Assembly: GCA_009695395.1 (NCBI GenBank)
Contig: SIBB01000164.1
Location: 1 to 7,436 of the forward strand
DNA length: 7,436 nucleotides
Origin: Pedosphaera sp.
GTDB lineage: Bacteria; Verrucomicrobiota; Verrucomicrobiia; Limisphaerales; SXTU01
Direction of reading: 5' to 3'
In this document: in pieces, positions 1 through 5,069 of the stretch
How positions within the stretch are numbered: position 1 is the first letter of the stretch
Layout of the letters: every line of letters starts with the position of its first letter
The notes under the pieces: generated by a model
Database searches by the model: none
What the model saw: only the letters and a program-made list of their open reading frames with translations
Told to the model about the DNA's origin: nothing
Position numbers and translations under genes: made by a program

Positions 1-312
1 GAGGCGGTTGAAGGCTTTCTCGATGCGGCCGATGCCGTTCTTGTGCGGGAAGCTGACCATTGCGCAGTGGAGGTTGTGCTTCTTCACGGTGGCGAAGTCG
101 GGCGGGTCGAGCAGTTCGATGGACACGAGGCCAATGTCCTTCGCCGCCTTGCACAAGTCCTCTAGCGGAATCTTCGCGTAGCACCACTTGCAGACCGAGT
201 GGTTGACGCGCGTCTTGGCCGCGGCATCGGCGGCGGAGAGGCGGTGCGAGAGGGCGGCGGTGACTGCGGCGACGCTGGCGAGCGCGGAGCGGCGAGAGAG
301 GGAGGTGGTCAT
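1..312 (-). CDS. Hydroxypyruvate isomerase-like TIM-barrel protein with Tat signal (N-terminal 104 residues, cut by window edge)
   Basis: Reading the minus strand from the ATG at 312 gives an open frame of 104 codons to the window edge. The N-terminus has a twin-arginine motif (SRRSAL, residues 6-11), a hydrophobic Ala/Val/Leu stretch to about residue 21 and an Ala-rich cleavage region (SAADAAA, 26-32), so export by the Tat pathway is likely. The mature part opens with NHSVCKWCY (37-45), then ELLDPPDFATVKK and HCAMVSFPHKNG. I recognise this as the start of the sugar-phosphate isomerase/epimerase (xylose isomerase-like TIM barrel) family usually annotated hydroxypyruvate isomerase, which interconverts hydroxypyruvate and tartronate semialdehyde. 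Family members are usually about 260-300 residues, so roughly two thirds, including the metal ligands, lies outside the window. Exported relatives are common in Planctomycetes and Verrucomicrobia and their true substrate is generally unknown, so the name is by homology. No Shine-Dalgarno precedes the ATG. The gene is divergent from the LarA-like gene, with 132 bases between the starts. Confidence 0.8.
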   Translation of the reverse strand, partial: MTTSLSRRSALASVAAVTAALSHRLSAADAAAKTRVNHSVCKWCYAKIPLEDLCKAAKDIGLVSIELLDPPDFATVKKHNLHCAMVSFPHKNGIGRIEKAFNRL

Positions 313-432
313 GGAGGGTGTGGGCTGGGTGTTGTTGCTGGAGGTGAGTTCAATCTGCGTGGCCCGCGGCGTCAAAGCGAAACTGCGCCGCCGCGCGGGT
401 TGAAAACCGCTTTCATCCCCATCGTCCGCTGC

Positions 433-438
433 TAGCGT
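433..438 (+). promoter_or_regulatory. Possible -10 element of the LarA-like gene
   Basis: TAGCGT lies 6 bases before the GTG start at 445, which is where a -10 box would sit if the transcript began at or next to the start codon. It shares only T1, A2 and T6 with TATAAT. A TTGAAA at 400-405 is 27 bases away, too far to be its -35. This is weak evidence, listed because the gene has no Shine-Dalgarno and the same spacing recurs at the sulfatase gene. The rest of the 132-base gap (313-444) holds no other feature I can support. Confidence 0.2.
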
Positions 439-444
439 CTGCCC

Positions 445-1719
445 GTGTCCGCCCGCTACCCGAGAACTTTCCGCGTCCGCCAGACGTTTGAGCGTCCGCT
501 CGTCGCGGACGTGGCGGCGACGGTGCGGGCGGAGCTGACGCGCATCGGCGTGGCCCAGCGCGTGCAACCGGGGCAGACGGTGGCCATCACGGCGGGCAGC
601 CGGGGCATCACGAACATCGCGGTCATCCTCAAGGCCACGGTGGATTTCTTCCGCGCTGCCGGTGCGCAGCCTTTCATCGTCGCCGCGATGGGCAGCCACG
701 GCGGCGGCACGCCGGAGGGGCAACGCGCCATCCTCAAGAATTACGGCATCACCGAGGAGTTCTGCGGCTGCCCCGTCCGCACCAGCATGGAGACGGTAGT
801 GCTCGACCGCACGGCGGAGGGCATCCCCGTTCACTTCGGGCGCGACGCGCTGGCGGCGGATCACGTCGTTGTCGTGGGCCGCGTGAAGCCCCACACGGAG
901 CTGTTCGGCAACCATCAGAGCGGCTTGATGAAGATGCTGCTCATCGGCTTGGGCAAGCACGAGGGGGCGAAGATTTACCACCGCGCGTTCGTGGATTTCT
1001 CGTTCGACCAGATTGTCCGCAGCGTGGGCCGGCGGGTCATCGAGCAGGGTCGCATTCTTGCCGGACTCGGCATCGTGGAGAACGCTTACGACGAGACGGG
1101 CCTCATCCGCGCGGTGTTGCCGCAGGACTTGGAAGCACAGGACAAGGAGCTGCTCGCGCTGGCGGGGAAGTGGCTTCCGCGCCTGCCTTTCGATCACGCG
1201 GACCTGCTGCTGGTGGACGAGATCGGCAAGGAGATTTCCGGCTGCGGCATGGACACGAATGTGATTGGCCGCAAGCGTTACGAGCACTGGACCGAGGAGC
1301 ACGAGTTTCCGAAGGTGAAAAAGATCGCCATCCGCAGCCTGACCGAGCAGACGCACGGCAACGCGACGGGGTTGGGCAAGTCCGAGTATTGCCTCACGCG
1401 CGTGGTCGAGGCGATGGACAAGCGCGTGACCTACATCAATGTGGCCACCGCGTGCTACCCGCAGGTGGCGATGATCCCGCCGCACTACGACACCGACCGC
1501 GAGTTGCTGGACGTGGCGCTCGCCACCGTGGGCCTCGTCGAGCCGCCGCAGGTGAAGCTGCTGTGGATCCGGAACACGTTGCGCGTGGAGGAAGTGGAGT
1601 GCGGTGAGGCGTTCCTGCCGCTGGTGCGCGGGCGGAGTGACTTGATAATCCTCACCGCGCCGCGCGAGCTGGAGTTCGACGCGCAGGGGATGTTGCCGAG
1701 GACGATGGCAGGAAAGTGA
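445..1719 (+). CDS. LarA-like (DUF2088) protein, putative nickel-pincer-dependent 2-hydroxyacid racemase/epimerase
   Basis: The 424-residue product starts at GTG and belongs to the LarA/DUF2088 group. LarA of Lactobacillus plantarum racemises lactate using a nickel-pincer nucleotide bound to a lysine. The key residues appear in order: Arg53 (TAGSRG), His85 (MGSHGGG, 82-88), His150 (VKPHTE, 147-152), Lys163 (SGLMKML, 159-165) and His179 (YHRAF). Spacings of 32, 65, 13 and 16 residues resemble LarA R75-H108-H174-K184-H200 (33, 66, 10, 16). Lys163 is thus the likely cofactor attachment site and His179 the likely nickel ligand. A second conserved block, DEIGKEISGCGMDTNVIGR (258-276), begins the C-terminal domain. 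The sequence has no signal peptide or membrane segment, so a cytoplasmic location is likely. The substrate cannot be read from sequence; LarA homologues act on various 2-hydroxyacids, and no larB, larC or larE (cofactor synthesis) is in the window. No Shine-Dalgarno is visible. The stop codon lies inside an inverted repeat shared with the convergent PiT gene. Confidence 0.85.
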   Translation: MSARYPRTFRVRQTFERPLVADVAATVRAELTRIGVAQRVQPGQTVAITAGSRGITNIAVILKATVDFFRAAGAQPFIVAAMGSHGGGTPEGQRAILKNYGITEEFCGCPVRTSMETVVLDRTAEGIPVHFGRDALAADHVVVVGRVKPHTELFGNHQSGLMKMLLIGLGKHEGAKIYHRAFVDFSFDQIVRSVGRRVIEQGRILAGLGIVENAYDETGLIRAVLPQDLEAQDKELLALAGKWLPRLPFDHADLLLVDEIGKEISGCGMDTNVIGRKRYEHWTEEHEFPKVKKIAIRSLTEQTHGNATGLGKSEYCLTRVVEAMDKRVTYINVATACYPQVAMIPPHYDTDRELLDVALATVGLVEPPQVKLLWIRNTLRVEEVECGEAFLPLVRGRSDLIILTAPRELEFDAQGMLPRTMAGK

Positions 1720-1761
1720 TTAGTGGCTGGAGAATCCCTTGCCGCACTAATTACTAATCAC
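1716..1761. repeat. Inverted repeat in the gap between convergent genes, possible bidirectional terminator
   Basis: GTGATTAGT at 1716-1724 is the exact reverse complement of ACTAATCAC at 1753-1761, with a 28-base loop. The right arm overlaps a small direct repeat of period 7 (ACTAATT at 1746-1752, ACTAATC at 1753-1759), so the left arm can pair in two registers. The left arm includes the TGA stop of the LarA-like gene, and the right arm ends 6 bases before the stop of the convergent PiT gene. Position suggests a shared transcript end, but the stem is AT-rich and short, the loop is long and no clean U tract follows. A dispersed intergenic repeat is equally possible. Confidence 0.45.
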
Positions 1762-1767
1762 TCTCGG

Positions 1768-2868
1768 TCACTTCACCCAGCCCGCCGTCTGGCACCCGCG
1801 CATCAGCAGATACGCCACTGTCGCCGTGGCGGGCAGCGTGAGCACCCACGCCCAGAGGATGCGTTCGACCACCGTCCACTTGATCGCGTTGAACCGCTTC
1901 GCCGCGCCGACGCCCATGATGCTCGTCGTGATCGCGTGGGTGGTGGAGACGGGCATCCCGAGCATCGCTGCTCCGGCGAGCACGCTGGCGGCGGTGGTCT
2001 CGGCGGCGAAGCCGTGGATGGGCTGGAGCTTCACCAGCTTGTGGCCGAGCGTGCGGATGATGCGCCAGCCACCCGCCGCCGTGCCTGCCGCCATGGTCAG
2101 TGCGCAGGTCACTTTGATCCACATGGGAATCTGGTCCTTGTTCGGCCCGAGCGTCTCGATCTTCAGGAAGCTCAACCACTCCGGGGCCTTGGCGAGATCG
2201 CCGTTGGCGGTCCCCGCCAGCAGTGCGAGCGCGATGATGCCCATCGTCTTCTGCGCGTCGTTCTGGCCGTGACTCCAGCCCATGTAGGCGGCGCTGAAAA
2301 TCTGGAGCTTGCCGAAGGACTGAGTGACGGTGCGGGGGCGCCAGTTGAACACCAGCAAGTAGAGCGCACTCATCACAAGGAAGCCGACCGCCAGCCCGAT
2401 GATGGGCGATGCCACCATCGGGAAAATCACCTTGGGCAGCAGGCCCTCGGCCTTCCACAACGGTGCGCCCGCCTTCTCCTTGAACCAGATGATGGCCGAC
2501 CAATTATTGTCCGCGGAGGCGAAGGCCGCGCCCACGAGGCCGCCCACCATCGCGTGCGTGGAACTGGACGGGAGCGCAAACCACCACGTCAGCAGGTTCC
2601 AGAAAATCCCCCCCAGCAGCGCGCAGATGATCATGTGCGTGGTGACCTTGGCCACCGTGGCATCCACCAGCCCGCTCGTGATGGTCTTGGCCACCGCCAC
2701 GCCCATCATGGCCCCGATGAGGTTCGTGAACGTCGCGAGCACGATGGCCTGCCGCGGCGAGAGCACCTTGGTGGAAACCACGGTGGCGATGGAGTTGGCC
2801 GTGTCGTGGAAGCCGTTGATGTATTCGAAGATCAACGCCACCAGCACGACGGTCAGGATCAATTCCAT
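1768..2868 (-). CDS. pit: PiT-family inorganic phosphate transporter
   Basis: The 366-residue product is an integral inner-membrane permease of the PiT family (PF01384), which imports inorganic phosphate driven by protons or sodium. The two inverted halves of the family are visible. The N-terminal half has GFHDTANSIATVV (19-31) and PSSSTHAMVGG (100-110). The C-terminal half has MGWSHGQNDAQKTMG (196-210) and PVSTTHAITTSIMGVG (306-321). The Asp/Asn residues of the FHDTAN and GQNDAQ motifs, with the two STTH-type loops, form the phosphate and cation sites in known structures. Hydrophobic helices flank these motifs throughout, and a more polar stretch at about 120-145 and another at 225-250 look like extramembrane loops. 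The protein lacks the large central loop seen in some bacterial PitA proteins. It starts 6 bases after the DUF47 stop, so both genes are surely co-transcribed. It is the only gene here with a recognisable Shine-Dalgarno. Confidence 0.95.
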   Translation of the reverse strand: MELILTVVLVALIFEYINGFHDTANSIATVVSTKVLSPRQAIVLATFTNLIGAMMGVAVAKTITSGLVDATVAKVTTHMIICALLGGIFWNLLTWWFALPSSSTHAMVGGLVGAAFASADNNWSAIIWFKEKAGAPLWKAEGLLPKVIFPMVASPIIGLAVGFLVMSALYLLVFNWRPRTVTQSFGKLQIFSAAYMGWSHGQNDAQKTMGIIALALLAGTANGDLAKAPEWLSFLKIETLGPNKDQIPMWIKVTCALTMAAGTAAGGWRIIRTLGHKLVKLQPIHGFAAETTAASVLAGAAMLGMPVSTTHAITTSIMGVGAAKRFNAIKWTVVERILWAWVLTLPATATVAYLLMRGCQTAGWVK

Positions 2869-2872
2869 CGCG

Positions 2873-2876
2873 CCTC
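2873..2876 (-). promoter_or_regulatory. Shine-Dalgarno of pit overlapping the DUF47 stop codon
   Basis: On the minus strand the sequence reads CCTGAGGCGCGATG. GAGG sits 4 bases before the PiT start and shares bases with the TGA stop of the upstream DUF47 gene. Ribosomes finishing DUF47 would be placed directly for pit, which implies translational coupling and a balanced supply of the two proteins. Confidence 0.6.
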
Positions 2877-3501
2877 AGGAGTTCTTCAGCACGATGTGGG
2901 TCACGACGTTGCCGGCGTCGCGGCAGCGGTCAATGACGCGTTCGAGGAGTTCGTAGAGGTCTTTTAGGAGAAGACTTTTGTGCGGCGGATGCTTGCCTTG
3001 ATACACATCGCGCAGCAGGTCCAGCACGGCTTTGTCGGCATCGCCCTCGAGTTGTTGCAGCCGAGCATTGAGCGACTTGACCTGGTTCAAGTCCGGGCGG
3101 CGCAGGCCGCGCACCATCGTCACCAGTGTCTCGACGGCGAGTTCGATCAGCGCGGTTTGCCGGGAGAAGTCCACGCCCTGCACCTGTTCGGGCGCGAGGT
3201 TCAGCCGCTCGCCGAACTTCTCGACGGTCTTCGGTATTTTGTAGAGCGCGTTGGAGAGCGTCTCGATGTCCTCGCGTTCGAGCGAGGTGACGAAGGTGGT
3301 GGTGAGCGCCTCGCTGATCTCCTGGGTGATCTTTTTATCCGCGCGTCGCGAAGCGGCGAACTCCTCCAGACTGCCGGGCTGGCCGGCGGCCTTGCTGAGT
3401 TTGACCATCGCCTGAACGCTGTGCCGCGCCTCCTCGGCGCTGGCTTCCAGCAGGGCGAAGAAGCGGTCTTCCTTACCAAAGAGTCGGGCGAGTGAGAACA
3501 T
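2875..3501 (-). CDS. PhoU-like DUF47 protein, accessory to the PiT transporter
   Basis: The 208-residue product is a soluble, all-helical, charged protein of the DUF47 family (PF01865), related to PhoU. Family landmarks include TSLEREDIETL (72-82), matching the usual T-x-x-x-R-E-D-I block with Glu77-Asp78, and a C-terminal LYELLERVIDRCRDAGNVV segment (182-200). The latter carries the E-R-x-x-D metal-binding pattern of PhoU helices (Glu187, Arg188, Asp191), followed by the typical ending VLKNS. Such proteins are encoded next to PiT permeases in many bacteria and are thought to modulate or gate phosphate uptake; the precise mechanism is unsettled. Length is normal for the family, about 205-220 residues. 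The ATG at 3501 leaves the full N-terminal helix (MFSLARLFGKEDRFFALLE) and has no Shine-Dalgarno. It is the first gene of the two-gene unit with pit, and its promoter must lie in the gap shared with the sulfatase. Confidence 0.93.
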   Translation of the reverse strand: MFSLARLFGKEDRFFALLEASAEEARHSVQAMVKLSKAAGQPGSLEEFAASRRADKKITQEISEALTTTFVTSLEREDIETLSNALYKIPKTVEKFGERLNLAPEQVQGVDFSRQTALIELAVETLVTMVRGLRRPDLNQVKSLNARLQQLEGDADKAVLDLLRDVYQGKHPPHKSLLLKDLYELLERVIDRCRDAGNVVTHIVLKNS

Positions 3502-3510
3502 GCGCGGCTG

Positions 3511-3528
3511 TTGTCACAAAACTGCCAC
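3511..3528 (+). promoter_or_regulatory. Pho-box-like direct repeat (candidate PhoB site)
   Basis: TTGTCAC (3511-3517), AAAA (3518-3521) and CTGCCAC (3522-3528) reproduce the classical Pho-box layout: two 7-base copies of CTGTCAY, 11 bases apart, separated by an A/T-only 4-base spacer. Each half differs from the consensus at one base. It lies 10 bases upstream of DUF47, the first gene of a phosphate transport unit, but its orientation points toward the sulfatase. The only -10-like sequence at the proper distance downstream, CAAATT at 3541-3546, is poor. This may be a genuine PhoB site or a chance match. Confidence 0.3.
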
Positions 3529-3567
3529 ACGAACGCACGCCAAATTTCGCGCGAAGCTGATTCTTTA

Positions 3568-3621
3568 TCGCGCTCGTGTCCCGAGGAGGTGGATTCGCGC
3601 TCGTGTCGCGAGGAGGTGGAT
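3568..3621 (+). repeat. 27-bp tandem duplication carrying AGGAGGT
   Basis: Two head-to-tail copies of a 27-bp unit occupy 3568-3594 and 3595-3621 and differ at one base (C3581 versus G3608). Each begins TCGCGCTCGTGTC and ends CGAGGAGGTGGAT, so each contains a full AGGAGGT. The unit length is a multiple of three, so the upstream reading frame stays open, but the array lies before the likely sulfatase start and is judged non-coding. Confidence 0.85.
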
Positions 3622-3623
3622 GT

Positions 3624-3653
3624 TTGACAAGCCTTCGGCTCACGCACTCTACT
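3624..3653 (+). promoter_or_regulatory. Candidate sigma-70-type promoter of the sulfatase gene, predicted leaderless
   Basis: A perfect TTGACA (3624-3629) is followed after 18 bases by TCTACT (3648-3653), which matches TATAAT at four of six positions. Five bases separate the -10 box from the ATG at 3659, so transcription would begin at or within a base or two of the start codon. This fits the lack of a Shine-Dalgarno before that ATG and supports it as the start. Confidence 0.45.
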
Positions 3654-3658
3654 TCGTC

Positions 3659-4951
3659 ATGAAATTGCTCCGCCGTGCTGCACGTCTTGCCATCTTCCTG
3701 CTCGCGGTCTCCCGCCTGTCCGCCGCGCCGCCGAATATTGTGATGATCGTCTCCGATGACCATCACTGGGCCGATTACTCCTTCATGGGGCACGCGACGG
3801 TGAAAACACCGCATCTCGACAAGCTGGCGGCGCAGAGCCTCACCTTCACGCGCGGTTATGTGCCGTCGAGCCTCTGCTGCCCGAGCCTCGCTTCAATGAT
3901 CACCGGTCTGTATCCGCATCAGCACAAGGTCACGAGCAACGACCCGCCGCCGGTGCCCGGAATGAAAGGCGCGGAGTTCCAGAAATCCAAACAGTTCGCC
4001 GATGGGCGCGAGCTGATGTCGAAGTTCATCGAAGCCGTCCCCACGCTCCCGCGCGAGCTGGGCAAGCAGGGTTATCTCAGCCTCCAGACCGGCAAGTGGT
4101 GGCAGAAGCATTTCAGCCGCGGCGGCTTCACCCACGGCATGACGCAGGGCGGCCGCCACGGCGATGATGGCCTCAACATCGGGCGTAAGACCCTCCAGCC
4201 CATCTACGACTTCATCGGCACGGCCAAGCAGGAGAAGAAGCCGTTCTTCGTCTGGTATGCGCCGATGATGCCGCACGACCCGCACACGCCGCCCCAGCGC
4301 ATCCTCGATAAATACAAAGACAAGACTCCCTCGCTTCAAGTCGCGAAGTATTGGGCGATGGTCGAGTGGTTCGATGAAACCTGTGGCCAGCTCCTCGCGC
4401 ACCTCGATGAGCAGGGCCTCGCGGAAAACACCATCGTCGTCTATGTCACCGACAACGGCTGGATCACCAACCCCGAGACCGGCCGCTACGCTGCTAAATC
4501 CAAGCAGTCGCAATACGATGGCGGCCTGCGCACGCCGATCATGGTCCGCTGGCCGGGCAAAGTGACGCCACAGAAGTCCCCGCACCTCGCCAGCTCGCTC
4601 GACCTCATGCCCACGCTGCTGCACGCCGTCGGCCTCAAGCCCACACCGCAGATGCCCGGCTTGAACCTGCTTGATGAGAAGGCTGTCGCTTCGCGCAAGG
4701 CAGTTTACGGCGAGTGCTTCACGCACAACTTCGTGGACATGGAAACCCCCGCCTCCAGCCTCAAGTGGCGCTGGGTCATTGAGGGCGACTGGAAACTCAT
4801 CGTCCCGAGCAAGCGCAACCAACCCGACGATGTCGTGGAGCTTTACGACCTCGGCAAAGACGCGAGCGAGGAGAAGAACCTCGCCACCGGAGAGAGGGTC
4901 CGGGTCGAACGCTTGACCAAGCTGCTGGACACCTGGTGGCCTGCGAGGTAG
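3659..4951 (+). CDS. Secreted S1-type sulfatase with C-x-P-S-L active-site variant
   Basis: The 430-residue protein belongs to the alkaline phosphatase-like sulfatase family (PF00884), which hydrolyses sulfate esters, commonly on sulfated polysaccharides in these bacteria. The ATG at 3659 gives a proper signal peptide: MKLLRRAAR, a hydrophobic core LAIFLLAVS, then SAA before PPNIV. Family landmarks are NIVMIVSDDHHW (Asp33, Asp34, calcium ligands), TPHLDKLA (50-57), SLCCPSLASMITG (71-83, Cys73 the expected formylglycine precursor), TGKWW (144-148), APMMPHDPH (201-209, His206), VTDNGW (263-268, Asp265 and Asn266), GGLRTPIMVRWPG (288-300) and the C-terminal ELYDLGKDASEEKNLA. Two usual residues differ: Arg of C-x-P-S-R is Leu77, and His of GKWH is Trp148. 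The rest of the site is intact and the gene is unbroken, so a diverged subfamily is likelier than a dead enzyme. The frame stays open back to 3500, but that extension is low-complexity and covers a tandem repeat. Substrate unknown; no maturase gene is in the window. Confidence 0.9.
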   Translation: MKLLRRAARLAIFLLAVSRLSAAPPNIVMIVSDDHHWADYSFMGHATVKTPHLDKLAAQSLTFTRGYVPSSLCCPSLASMITGLYPHQHKVTSNDPPPVPGMKGAEFQKSKQFADGRELMSKFIEAVPTLPRELGKQGYLSLQTGKWWQKHFSRGGFTHGMTQGGRHGDDGLNIGRKTLQPIYDFIGTAKQEKKPFFVWYAPMMPHDPHTPPQRILDKYKDKTPSLQVAKYWAMVEWFDETCGQLLAHLDEQGLAENTIVVYVTDNGWITNPETGRYAAKSKQSQYDGGLRTPIMVRWPGKVTPQKSPHLASSLDLMPTLLHAVGLKPTPQMPGLNLLDEKAVASRKAVYGECFTHNFVDMETPASSLKWRWVIEGDWKLIVPSKRNQPDDVVELYDLGKDASEEKNLATGERVRVERLTKLLDTWWPAR

Positions 4952-4960
4952 CCGCGATGG

Positions 4961-4992
4961 AGTGCGCGTCAGCGCGCAGCGTGGACGCCGCT
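4961..4992 (+). repeat. GC-rich hairpin after the sulfatase gene, possible terminator or dispersed repeat
   Basis: TGCGCG (4963-4968) and CGCGCA (4973-4978) form a perfect 6-bp stem with a TCAG loop, 9 to 12 bases after the sulfatase stop. An alternative longer, imperfect fold pairs AGTGCGCGTC (4961-4970) with GACGCCGCT (4984-4992), followed by TTTC. Position suits a terminator, although no real U tract follows. The pattern GGAGTGCG...GACGCCGCTTT also resembles small intergenic repeats I associate with Verrucomicrobia, which is recollection only. Confidence 0.4.
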
Positions 4993-5020
4993 TTCTGCGA
5001 AGGAAGGAATTCTTCGTGCT

Positions 5021-5050
5021 TTGAATCTCCTTTCCGCACCTGCGTGTGCT
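5021..5050 (+). promoter_or_regulatory. Weak promoter candidate for tgt
   Basis: TTGAAT (5021-5026, four of six bases of TTGACA) is followed after 18 bases by TGTGCT (5045-5050, three of six bases of TATAAT). A start about 7 bases later would give a leader of roughly 13 bases before the ATG at 5070. This is the best pair I can find in the 118-base gap after the sulfatase, but it is not strong. Confidence 0.2.
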
Positions 5051-5069
5051 GTGGCTGAATCCGCCTCCG

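Noticed and set aside
363..400. Possible GC stem (CCCGCGG with CCGCGCGGG) in the divergent gap
   Set aside because: The pairing needs a bulge and such stems arise readily in sequence this GC-rich; there is no U tract.
1723..2967. A 414-codon plus-strand open frame opposite the PiT gene
   Set aside because: Its product is rich in His, Arg, Gly and Asp with no domain, and it lies wholly antisense to an unmistakable PiT permease and the end of DUF47. It is a GC-driven shadow frame.
3500..3658. N-terminal extension of the sulfatase back to an ATG at 3500
   Set aside because: The extra 53 residues are basic and repetitive, translate a 27-bp tandem repeat, overlap the DUF47 start on the other strand and would bury the signal peptide.
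5046..5069. GTG start for tgt giving eight more residues
   Set aside because: MLWLNPPP is unlike known Tgt N-termini, and the ATG at 5070 gives the expected MFELL start and length.
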